Source: Mesorhizobium mediterraneum (GTDB lineage Bacteria; Pseudomonadota; Alphaproteobacteria; Rhizobiales; Rhizobiaceae). Taken from it: 64,000 nucleotides of DNA. The first letter of the stretch is position 1; each line of letters opens with the position of its first letter. This document shows, piece by piece, positions 43,154-50,856 of the stretch. The notes below the pieces were generated by a model. The model did no database searches, had not been told where the DNA came from, and was given only the letters and a program-made list of their open reading frames with translations. The translations under genes were made by a program, and so were the position numbers. The stretch is from assembly GCF_002284565.1 (NCBI RefSeq), contig NZ_NPKI01000051.1, forward strand, positions 185,104-249,103. The letters are read 5' to 3'.

Positions 43154-44039
43154 GGCACCGAGATGATCCGGAGGTTCGAGTAGGCTTGCGGACAGGGTGA
43201 TCGTAGACGAGTTCTACATTGCTATTCGATAGCGCGAAAATTGCCGCACCTAAAGCGTGAGGTTTGGTGCCTATAAGGGGGACCTGCAATAAGCTATTGG
43301 GTGTCACCCTTCGAAATTCAGAGAGCAGTTCGGTTACAGAAAAAGGGCAAGCTGCATCTGCAAACCGGACGTTCTCCCATGCGCGCGTAGAATCTAGGGT
43401 CGTGGCGTTTCCTTGGTACGCGTGGAATGGGTATTCAGGATTGAAGCCAGGTACCCCCACGACCGGATAGACATTTCTGCCTTCAGGCTGAAGCGTTTCA
43501 ACGATGTATCGAAATCGAGTGCCCTCGAAACCTAGCAATGGGACCATTATGGTCTCCATCTTGCGCCCGCTAATGAGCTTCGCAAACGACGGAATCGGAG
43601 AGATGCCGCGTATTCGCTCGCTAAGGTCAAAGAATTCGCTCGGTCGCGGATTGTTGGTTATCTGATATTTTTCGGGCTCAGCGTAGATACAACGAACCGA
43701 TAATCCGAGTTCCATCCCTGCTCTGAGCAATGGCATCCAAGAGTGGTGACTCAGCCCAGTCAAGTCGATGAATACCGGTCTTCCTGCGACCTGGTGAAAC
43801 AGCTCATAGAGGTCGGCTTGGCTATCGCCAGAAATTTTCTTCCCTAGGTTGGACCGCATCTCGAACCAAGAGATGCTATCATTCTCGACCACCTCCATCC
43901 GTTCAATCGCAGGGTCCGTTGTCCACTCATCAGGCAGTGCACTCCGCTCTTCCAAAAAGCCATGTAGCAATACGCTGCCTGCAGGCAATTGAAGCAGCGA
44001 GCTACGATCATAGATCTGCGAAGGCCTAGCTATCAGCAT
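43116..44039 (-). CDS. Unknown protein of the PRTase/ATPase module
   Basis: About 307 residues with no recognised catalytic domain. Central feature: GRPVFIDLTGLSHHSWMPLL, then GLSVRCIYAEPEKYQ, a strand ending in D-x-T-G followed by a helix and a second strand, which suggests a Rossmann-like or nucleotide-sensing fold. The second half has PLLGFEGTRFRYIVETLQPE, NVYPVVGVPGFNPEYPFHAY and VPLIGTKPHALGAAIFALS, again alternating strands and helices. ATG at 44039 (MLIARPSQIYDRSSLL) overlaps the ATPase gene by 14 bp; a start at 44096 would overlap it more. It is wedged between ATPase and methyltransferase genes, so it is probably the effector or sensor of that module. Confidence 0.72.
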   Translation of the reverse strand: MLIARPSQIYDRSSLLQLPAGSVLLHGFLEERSALPDEWTTDPAIERMEVVENDSISWFEMRSNLGKKISGDSQADLYELFHQVAGRPVFIDLTGLSHHSWMPLLRAGMELGLSVRCIYAEPEKYQITNNPRPSEFFDLSERIRGISPIPSFAKLISGRKMETIMVPLLGFEGTRFRYIVETLQPEGRNVYPVVGVPGFNPEYPFHAYQGNATTLDSTRAWENVRFADAACPFSVTELLSEFRRVTPNSLLQVPLIGTKPHALGAAIFALSNSNVELVYDHPVRKPTRTSGSSRCHVYYVSEYVSGR

Positions 44040-45912
44040 TTGCGCCGAGGTAGTAGTCGTCGAAGAGGCGGAGTTGGCGAGGTACCTCTTGATCAAAGAG
44101 AGGGGCGCGGTTTTTCAACAGTCGCCTGATCGTATCTTGGGGACGATCGACCATATGCAAAATGTCCTCTTCGGTCAGGTCAACTTTGCGCTTTCGCCGA
44201 TGACTAAAATTGAAAAAAGGAGCGAAGATCGGGTGGGGCGAGTAGTCCCATTCCCTAGTGTCTGACTCAGTTGCCAACTTCGTTCCCGGAGAACGAACCA
44301 ACGCCAGATGCATAACGCCGTACCGCAACAGACGGGTTGCAGCTTCGACGGTTTCCTTCGAAACTTTAGCGTTTGTCTTCAGATGAAACTGATTACACTC
44401 AGGGGATCCCCCAAAGGGGTTCATGGAGAGGATCTGAAAAAAACGACCTAACCCGAGCAGCAATTTCACCAGTTGCACGCCGTGGACTGTAACTCCCTCA
44501 AGCTCAGTAAGATATTGAAGGCCTACGTCCCTCGCGGCTTTTGTCTGATTTTCTACGCTAATGGGGACAGTTACAGGGTTATCTTCTGCCATATGCCGGG
44601 CTATGCTCTCTGTAACCAATTGTAGAAAAAATCTAATATTATTTCTCGATATTTTAGCAAAAACGTCTGTTCCGCAATAATACTTCGGTATCTCAGAACC
44701 CTTGCCCGTGATCGAAAACAAATATGCATACTTATAATTGTTATATCTATCCACCTGATGCTTGTCGCCATTTATGAAAAGGAATATATCCTTATAGGCT
44801 TCATCAAAATTATATTGATTAAACGCGAGGAAAACGTACATGTTAAGACCAGTTAACATTGAAAGCTTGTTAGATAGAGGCGATTTAGATAGAAAGTTAC
44901 GGAACTCGAATATCTTGCTTTCTACTCCAAGAAGCTCTGCCTCTTTCTCAATCGAAATATCGGGGAGTAACGCGTCCAACGTTTTTTCTTCTAGGCCAGC
45001 GCTTCTATACCACATAGCCAAACGTGTCTCGCATACTTCTCTAGCGAATGCAGGAAATGTATCACTTAGACGGTTGTCAATATTGATTAGCTCATAGTCT
45101 GCTGGGCTCACTAGCTGTTCCGTAGGATTGAGTGTAGATTTTACACGCCACCCTAGGTCCCTTACCCCAATCTTAAATACGTAACCAGATCCAGCGTGTT
45201 TTATTAGCGTATTCAACACAATTTGCTGATAATCGAGGTAATTTTCAAATTCATCTAATATTATGTAGAAAAGCTTATTCTTAAAAAATTCAATTCGACC
45301 AATCTCTTTAATGATCCTGTCTATTGGGGCCTGAAGAAGCGACAGAGTTGGCAGATCCATAGAGCTGTTATTTATATAGAGCTCAAGCTTATTGCGCGAA
45401 ATCTCGATACACTCTTTAAGCTTTGGTTGACAATCGATGTCATCATAACCAAATGATTTCGCTACTCTACCACAGGCATCCGGACCTAGAATGCTAACGT
45501 CGGAGCTATAGCTCTGGTGCCATTCAAGAGCCTCTAACAGCATCTCGCAAACTTCGATATTTACGTAGTGGCTGAACAATTTTCGCCATTCGTCCGGCGT
45601 TTTACCCGGACCCGTAAACGCCGTAATTCGATTTGTGTTTACCCTATGATACAAACCGATGAAGTTGTTCTTTGAGACCCTGGAAAAATCATTGTCAGCT
45701 AGAGCCAGCTGGCCCTCGTATGACATACATCTCAGGACAGTTGTCTTCCCGGTGCCTCGCCCTCCCACTAATACGCAAGGACGGTGGTCTATCAGCGATG
45801 GAAAATATGTCGGCTCATTGAAGAGGGAAAATAGCTTCTCCTGAAGCCACTCAGCTCGAAAGCTGCCAAATAGCTCCTTCAGTGATTTTGAGGTTGCAAC
45901 TGACTCGGTCAT
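44026..45912 (-). CDS. ORC/CDC6-like P-loop ATPase
   Basis: 628-residue STAND/AAA-type ATPase. Walker A is VLVGGRGTGKTTVLRCMS (about 48-64), Walker B FYIILDEFENYLDY (about 215-228), and a possible sensor arginine is in YVFKIGVRDLGWR. A long helical C-terminal part follows, ending in GVMHLALVRSPGT and a winged-helix-like tail (DLTEEDILHMVDRPQDTIRR). The layout resembles ORC-CDC6 family ATPases found in predicted conflict systems. GC content is well below the backbone. ATG at 45912 overlaps the PRTase stop by 4 bp. Likely role: a signalling or DNA/NTP-sensing switch for the neighbouring effector; this is inference. Confidence 0.8.
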   Translation of the reverse strand: MTESVATSKSLKELFGSFRAEWLQEKLFSLFNEPTYFPSLIDHRPCVLVGGRGTGKTTVLRCMSYEGQLALADNDFSRVSKNNFIGLYHRVNTNRITAFTGPGKTPDEWRKLFSHYVNIEVCEMLLEALEWHQSYSSDVSILGPDACGRVAKSFGYDDIDCQPKLKECIEISRNKLELYINNSSMDLPTLSLLQAPIDRIIKEIGRIEFFKNKLFYIILDEFENYLDYQQIVLNTLIKHAGSGYVFKIGVRDLGWRVKSTLNPTEQLVSPADYELINIDNRLSDTFPAFAREVCETRLAMWYRSAGLEEKTLDALLPDISIEKEAELLGVESKIFEFRNFLSKSPLSNKLSMLTGLNMYVFLAFNQYNFDEAYKDIFLFINGDKHQVDRYNNYKYAYLFSITGKGSEIPKYYCGTDVFAKISRNNIRFFLQLVTESIARHMAEDNPVTVPISVENQTKAARDVGLQYLTELEGVTVHGVQLVKLLLGLGRFFQILSMNPFGGSPECNQFHLKTNAKVSKETVEAATRLLRYGVMHLALVRSPGTKLATESDTREWDYSPHPIFAPFFNFSHRRKRKVDLTEEDILHMVDRPQDTIRRLLKNRAPLFDQEVPRQLRLFDDYYLGANADS

Positions 45913-46793
45913 GGGCCTCGTTTCATAAGCGGTCTCCAACCGTTTAGGGTGGAGAAGTATATGGGTAAACACGCATCCGGAATAGTGTCATGGAACCCGA
46001 CCGACAGCCCGAGCTTGTGAAATCCACGCCAATCGTTCTCTCCTCCGTCATGGCAAACAAAGCCTGCGCGCTTTGCGGCAATCTTCAGGAAGTCGATCCC
46101 TTCAGACACGTTTAATCCTGCCCACACCAGCGAATTGGCGGAAGAAGCGTTGTGGCTCTCTGACAACAGGTGGGCAGGAACCACTTGTAGCTTTGGCGCC
46201 TTAATCGTCAGATTCGATTTTCCGTAACTGGTGCATAGGCATGGGCAGTATGCAAACGTATGGTGACCGGCGGAGGCAAGATCGGCAAATGACATGAAAG
46301 AACCGTCCGCTCTTCGCCGCGGCCGTTGCCACGTATCGATCATTTGATTCCCACTGCCGACGAAATCGTCCACAAAGACAAACGTGTCAAATTCGCCTTT
46401 TCTCAAGATCGCTTGATCTGGCGACACAAGACGAGATTCCTCTACCCGGAGATTATCTCTGATCCGTCGCATAAATGAGTATCCGCTATCGGACGGATTC
46501 GGAACCTCGCCTTCCACATAGACAAAAGCGTAGTTGGCATTCTTCACCGCGTGCGCTGAACCCAACCTGAAGTATTCAAAATCAAAAAACCTTCTTACTG
46601 CTCCAACCAATAGAGAGTTCACCATAATATCGGAAAAATAGACGAAACGATCGAGAAGCCTATCCGCAAAAACGAGTTCGTCTTTTAGAAAATTTTGACG
46701 CCATTGCACGGTATCGAAACGTTGAGCGAGGGGCCAAATTTGAAAAAGTCGAAAGTAGCGAATTTTTTCGGATATCAGGTCGACATCGCTCAT
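45909..46793 (-). CDS. Phosphoribosyltransferase-like protein (conflict-system type)
   Basis: 294 residues. The PRPP-binding loop of type I phosphoribosyltransferases is present: FDTFVFVDDFVGSGNQMID (about 137-155), with the paired acids and G-S-G turn. Upstream, FLKDELVFADRLLDRFVYFS is an N-terminal helical part; downstream are a strand-rich extension with CPCLCTSYGKSNL and a C-terminal DWRGFHKLGLSVGFHDTIPD. This matches PRTase-like proteins with a C-terminal extension that are linked to ATPases in predicted bacterial conflict systems. It heads the compact minus-strand set PRTase-ATPase-unknown-methyltransferase; 44 bp separate it from dut. Confidence 0.75.
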   Translation of the reverse strand: MSDVDLISEKIRYFRLFQIWPLAQRFDTVQWRQNFLKDELVFADRLLDRFVYFSDIMVNSLLVGAVRRFFDFEYFRLGSAHAVKNANYAFVYVEGEVPNPSDSGYSFMRRIRDNLRVEESRLVSPDQAILRKGEFDTFVFVDDFVGSGNQMIDTWQRPRRRADGSFMSFADLASAGHHTFAYCPCLCTSYGKSNLTIKAPKLQVVPAHLLSESHNASSANSLVWAGLNVSEGIDFLKIAAKRAGFVCHDGGENDWRGFHKLGLSVGFHDTIPDACLPIYFSTLNGWRPLMKRGP

Positions 46794-46837
46794 TTTTATT
46801 CACATCTTTTGTCAAATGCGATCTATAAATATCTATA

Positions 46838-47302
46838 TTATTTAATTCCACTTGATCCGAAGCCGGACTCTTCTCGTGTAGTGGACCCGATTGATTTAAC
46901 AATTTTCAATTCGATAGAGCAGTAAGAAACAATGACCAGTTGAGCGATACGATCCCCCCTGGAAATCGTAAAGGACGACTTACCGTGATTAATCAGTAAA
47001 ACCTTTACCTCGCCACGATAGTCGCTGTCGATTGTCCCTGGCGAATTTAACACAACAATTCCATGCTGCATTGCAATACCGGATCTTGTCCTCACCTGGC
47101 CCTCAAAGCCGTTAGGAATTTCTATTCGAAGTCCAGTCGGTACCATAGCCCATTCGCCTGGCGTTATGATGATCGGTTTGTCATCGGGTACAGCTGCCCT
47201 AATGTCGAGCCCAGAGGAGCCGGCAGTGCTGTACTGAGGGACCTCTATGCCCCGCGCATGGGGCAAACAGACGGCTCTCACAAGCGCACGATTCTCGATC
47301 AT
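46838..47302 (-). CDS. dut: dUTPase (deoxyuridine triphosphatase)
   Basis: 154-residue trimeric dUTPase that hydrolyses dUTP to dUMP. All five motifs are seen: SSGLDIRAA (1), VRTRSGIAMQHGIVVLN (2), SPGTIDSDYRGEVKVLLI (3), RGDRIAQLVI (4) and TTREESGFGSSG (5). Such a gene is normally chromosomal and single; this copy lies in a mobile element, as in many phages and genomic islands, and probably lowers uracil incorporation for the element's own DNA synthesis. It overlaps the serine recombinase gene by 4 bp. Confidence 0.95.
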   Translation of the reverse strand: MIENRALVRAVCLPHARGIEVPQYSTAGSSGLDIRAAVPDDKPIIITPGEWAMVPTGLRIEIPNGFEGQVRTRSGIAMQHGIVVLNSPGTIDSDYRGEVKVLLINHGKSSFTISRGDRIAQLVIVSYCSIELKIVKSIGSTTREESGFGSSGIK

Positions 47303-47886
47303 TTCCTAAGGCCCCTGACTACCTTGTGCGCCTTTCCTATCGAAATGCCATACTTACCGGCTATTTGCCTGATCGACAGTCCTGCATGTCTGTCAGTTTC
47401 GATCAAAATTTCATTTAGAATATTTTCGGGTCGGCCCAATTTCTTTCCTTGATCCTTCGCCCTTTGCAAGCCAGCCTTTACCCGTTCTGAGATCATCGAT
47501 CGCTCAAACTCTGCAAAAACACCTGTCATTTGATACATAGCTTTGCCGGTCGGAGTGGTGGTGTCGACGGCCTGCTGATGAAGGTAAAGGTCGACACTGT
47601 GCGAATGAAGATCGTCCAAGACGTTCACCAAATCGGTGAGGCTTCGTCCCAACCGCGACACGTCCCAAGACATTAAAATATCGAATTTTGCCCGTACAGC
47701 GTCCTTTAGCATCATGTCGTATGCAGGGCGTTTATCGCGTCCCTTGGCGCCGCTGATCCCGTCGTCTTCATATATTCCCGTGATCTGCCATCTCTTAGCT
47801 TGGGCGACGCGTTGAAGCTCCAGCCTTTGGTTCTCTGTTGTCTGATCCTTGGTGCTAACCCTGAGATACAACGCTGCACGTTCCAC
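47299..47886 (-). CDS. Serine recombinase (resolvase/invertase family)
   Basis: 195-residue small serine recombinase. The nucleophile serine is in LYLRVSTKDQTTENQ, with the conserved YEDDGISGAKGRDKRPAY, MSWDVSRLGRSLTDLVNVLD and GVFAEFERSMISERVKAGLQ. The C terminus carries a Hin-type helix-turn-helix (LSIRQIAGKYGISIGKAHKV). It may resolve element dimers, invert DNA or simply regulate. Its start lies next to a 424-bp region that could contain its crossover sites. It overlaps dut by ATGA. Confidence 0.93.
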   Translation of the reverse strand: MERAALYLRVSTKDQTTENQRLELQRVAQAKRWQITGIYEDDGISGAKGRDKRPAYDMMLKDAVRAKFDILMSWDVSRLGRSLTDLVNVLDDLHSHSVDLYLHQQAVDTTTPTGKAMYQMTGVFAEFERSMISERVKAGLQRAKDQGKKLGRPENILNEILIETDRHAGLSIRQIAGKYGISIGKAHKVVRGLRK

Positions 47887-48310
47887 CGGCTGCCCTCCTG
47901 TTCAATAAACACTCCATTATTGAACGGAGATTTTGACTCTTTGAAGGCTGTGCAAATCAAGGGCTTAGGCAACCTGAATCGTGGAGGGTTTTTTGAACAC
48001 CATGGTGTCATATATTATGATACTGGACTGTGCTCTGCGAATTGAACGTTGACAAAGCGCTCTGCCCCTAAAGGCATACACGAAGCCGACACGCACCGCC
48101 CTCGTGCAGAGTTGTAAACTTCCTAACCGGCTGGGGAGGTGGGGCACAGGTGCCAGGCCCCGGGGTATCGATATCGTATATACAGACGACCCGGGCGCCA
48201 GATTGGACAATTTGTAAACTTTTGCCCTGAAGCTCGATCAGGGGGTATGCGTTGAATGCGGCAAGTTCGGAGTTTATGAGAAAGCTTCCGTTGGTTCGGC
48301 CTTAGACTGC
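47887..48310. other. Intergenic region upstream of the serine recombinase
   Basis: No gene recognised. It holds palindromic AT-rich stretches (tcatatattatgata near 48008, tatcgatatcgtatata near 48166) and two copies of ttgtaaactt (48112-48121 and 48212-48221). The first, ttgtaaacttcctaacc, nearly repeats the sequence spanning the edge of the right attachment site (tgtaaactttctaacc, 52944-52959). Recombinase crossover sites, promoters or a secondary attachment site are possible. Confidence 0.4.
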
Positions 48311-50014
48311 CTACCTTCGGCTCATAAAGCGGTCCCACAGGCGTTTCGCTGGGTTAAGGGACCCTCTCATGCCAAAATATGATGTTTCCAGCCTGGGACC
48401 GGTTGTTGGAAATTTGCCCTTTGATGTGCTTTCCGTCTGACCAAGGGGCCAAACCTCGGTTGTTCTAGCTGAAACTCCAGATCTGGCACGATCGAGCAGT
48501 TCCTCTCGTAAACGGTATCCCTCGTAATCCGGTGTTTCTCTCTTTGCCAAAAAGAGCCGCAGGGCCACGTTGTGCCGTTCGTTGATACTTAATTGCTCTT
48601 GGCCAGCCAACAGCTCGTCAAAGAGGCTTGGCGAGCGCTTCAGTGATATCGCCCTCCCTCTCATCCTCCTCTGATAAGCGTTTACCATTGTCGCGGATAG
48701 CTCTTCGGCATGCCCCTCTGCTACGATGAAGCTGTCATGGATCGGGAGCACTGGGATCCCTTTGTCCATCATCGTCATGATCACCTCTTCGGCAATGTCA
48801 GAATCCAACCGCTGAAGCCGGATGCCTTCTCCAGATCCGAAGAACTCCGCAATTGCCTTGTGTCTCGCCAGGATCGCCTCCTGAAGACCCTTCCACGATA
48901 TCCCTTCTGGTAGGGCTGACTTGAGAGGAGAACGAATGCCACCCGGAGCGTTGATCATCTTGAGGGTAGTGGTTTTGACAAGGGGACGGACTTCCGGTCC
49001 GAAACCATCGATGACGTAAGCGTCGCCTTCAAGTTGTCGGCCAACTTGCGCGTAAAGCATTGCCAATTGCATACTCGAAAAATCCACCTCCACGGTTGGC
49101 CTGCCGTTGATGGTTATGAAGCGACGGTAGTCTTTGCGGATGCTCTGCCACCACCCGCCATAGAATCGCCCGCCATGATCGAACCTCCCATCGTTGAAGA
49201 CGCGATAGAGCCTCGTCGGAGAAGCTAGATCGGCTGAAGAGGGTTCAGAGTCAGAGTAGCCAAACTCATCATAATCGTGATCGTTTCCTTTCTGCAATTT
49301 GACCATTTTCTCGTCGGCAAGAAAGAGATTAAGCTTGGCATTGGATGATATGAAAGAATTATATCTATCTAAGTGAGCCTCCATAGATCGGGTTTCTTCA
49401 TTGTGTTCGAACTCTATAAAGCTCCTTTCGCTCTTTGATGAACCCTTCCTGAGACGTATTGAAGAGAGATCGACTCTCTCGTAAATCAAATTGTATTTAG
49501 ATACATATTCGTTTATTCCAAATGCGTTCCTAGTAATGGGTATTGAATATAATTTATTGGTATCATTCGATATTGATTTATCTTCTGTCAAATAGGCTAA
49601 TAGAGCACCTTTAAGATAATCCGAGATCCATATCTCTGTTGGATATTTGAGCCCCCTTACCTTGTCGAAGTTTCCTCCCTTTTTGTGAATCAGTGACGGA
49701 TTGGAGTTAGCAAGATATCTCACCACCGTACGAACAGCTCGGATGCCTAGACGGTAGGGATTGAATTGCCCTTTCGGATAGCCATCGCTGCTAAGGTCTA
49801 TCCTTACGCCATAAGAGGGGTGCAAAGCGTGTGACCGAAGGAGGTTGGCTAATATCACGCTGAGAGCCGTTTTGATGTTCTGGACGGCATCCTCCTTTCG
49901 CCGCTTCCCTGCTTCTTTTGCGACGCTCTCTGCCATTGGCAATAGAAAGGGCTCAAATGATAAAGAGAGTTTCAACGATCGATCGAGCCAAGGGGCATTG
50001 CCGCTGTAGATCAT
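48311..50014 (-). CDS. Divergent family-A polymerase-like protein
   Basis: 567 residues. The C-terminal half shows polymerase palm motifs in the right order: motif A TVEVDFSSMQLAMLYAQVG (D311; compare DYSQIELR in Pol I), a motif B-like helix RPLVKTTTLKMINA (R343, K347), LQRLDSDIAEEVIMTMMD, and motif C GIPVLPIHDSFIVAEG (H426-D427-S428). HDS instead of HDE recalls single-subunit RNA polymerases, while motif A is like DNA polymerases. The N-terminal 270 residues match no exonuclease or other domain I know. It could be an element-borne polymerase, primase-polymerase or repair enzyme. Overlaps the upstream small gene by 4 bp. Confidence 0.7.
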   Translation of the reverse strand: MIYSGNAPWLDRSLKLSLSFEPFLLPMAESVAKEAGKRRKEDAVQNIKTALSVILANLLRSHALHPSYGVRIDLSSDGYPKGQFNPYRLGIRAVRTVVRYLANSNPSLIHKKGGNFDKVRGLKYPTEIWISDYLKGALLAYLTEDKSISNDTNKLYSIPITRNAFGINEYVSKYNLIYERVDLSSIRLRKGSSKSERSFIEFEHNEETRSMEAHLDRYNSFISSNAKLNLFLADEKMVKLQKGNDHDYDEFGYSDSEPSSADLASPTRLYRVFNDGRFDHGGRFYGGWWQSIRKDYRRFITINGRPTVEVDFSSMQLAMLYAQVGRQLEGDAYVIDGFGPEVRPLVKTTTLKMINAPGGIRSPLKSALPEGISWKGLQEAILARHKAIAEFFGSGEGIRLQRLDSDIAEEVIMTMMDKGIPVLPIHDSFIVAEGHAEELSATMVNAYQRRMRGRAISLKRSPSLFDELLAGQEQLSINERHNVALRLFLAKRETPDYEGYRLREELLDRARSGVSARTTEVWPLGQTESTSKGKFPTTGPRLETSYFGMRGSLNPAKRLWDRFMSRR

Positions 50015-50433
50015 GACTCAATCCAATCTGGCAGCTGTGCCAACTGAGCGTCGACCTCAGGGGAGACATCCCCAACCTCCTCTTTGAGGGCACGAGAGAG
50101 CCCCACTTTTGACCTACAAAACTTCACTCCATTCCAGGCTGGCCGTCCATCGAGGTTACCTTTTCGCTTTTGAAGTATCCATTGTATCCCTTCAGGGCAA
50201 ATTATAACCCTCCACCTGTCATTGATGCGGAATACAATATTAGTGTATGTATCGCTTCTCTCCCTGTTATCCGGGACAGATACCGGTCCTGTAACCTGGA
50301 TGAGAGATAGATCCACCGATTGATCGTCAATGGTGTCGTCAAGTCCAATTGCCTCTTTAATTTCTATAAAAAATTCTTTTGAAGGGTCTTTATTAATAAT
50401 AGACTTTATGCTCGATAATATGAAATGAAACAT
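50011..50433 (-). CDS. Small protein of unknown function, phage/island type
   Basis: 140 residues with a hydrophilic N-terminal half and a conserved-looking C-terminal block: INDRWRVIICPEGIQWILQK, RPAWNGVKFCRSKVGL and VDAQLAQLPDWI. Similar short proteins with an RWRV-x(6)-WILQ core occur widely in alphaproteobacterial prophages and islands, without known function. ATG 50433 is the first gene of this transcription unit after an AT-rich region, and its end overlaps the polymerase-like gene (ATGA), so the two are coupled. Confidence 0.7.
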   Translation of the reverse strand: MFHFILSSIKSIINKDPSKEFFIEIKEAIGLDDTIDDQSVDLSLIQVTGPVSVPDNRERSDTYTNIVFRINDRWRVIICPEGIQWILQKRKGNLDGRPAWNGVKFCRSKVGLSRALKEEVGDVSPEVDAQLAQLPDWIES

Positions 50434-50856
50434 TCAGAGTTGATTTCCTTTGCAATGTAAAAAAATAGTTAGTATTAAATAACTTTGTCCGCCCAACGCC
50501 TTAAAGCGACAGGTGAGGACCAAATTAATTGTCATAAAAATTGGGATCCCCCCAAATTTGGAGCGTACCCTTTTAGAAGACAGATTCCACCTTCTACACT
50601 ATAATTGTATCAGGAAAATCGAGCGTTGTCAATAGTTTACGCGATTCCTGCCCAAGGGTTACGGGCTACTGGGCAGCATGAACATATCGTATGAGTATCC
50701 AAGCGCGCCCCGCGTCCCGTAGACCGGTACCACAACCGCCTCAGGGTACTTGAGACTATGTGATGCGATCGGTGGCTTGTCGACCTCTGAGACCGTTGTG
50801 AGACGCGATCGCAGATGGCTGTCAGGGCGCTGATTTTGAATGCTTCGACCTCCACC
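50434..50856. other. Intergenic region, likely promoter of the polymerase-like operon
   Basis: AT-rich from 50434 to 50640, consistent with a promoter for the minus-strand small gene and polymerase-like gene. A short minus-strand frame (50637-50894) overlaps the end of the lipoprotein remnant and shows no domain. Nothing else was recognised. Confidence 0.4.

Noticed and set aside
47712..48338. Several small frames in the gap before the serine recombinase
   Set aside because: None has a domain or ribosome site; the region looks regulatory.
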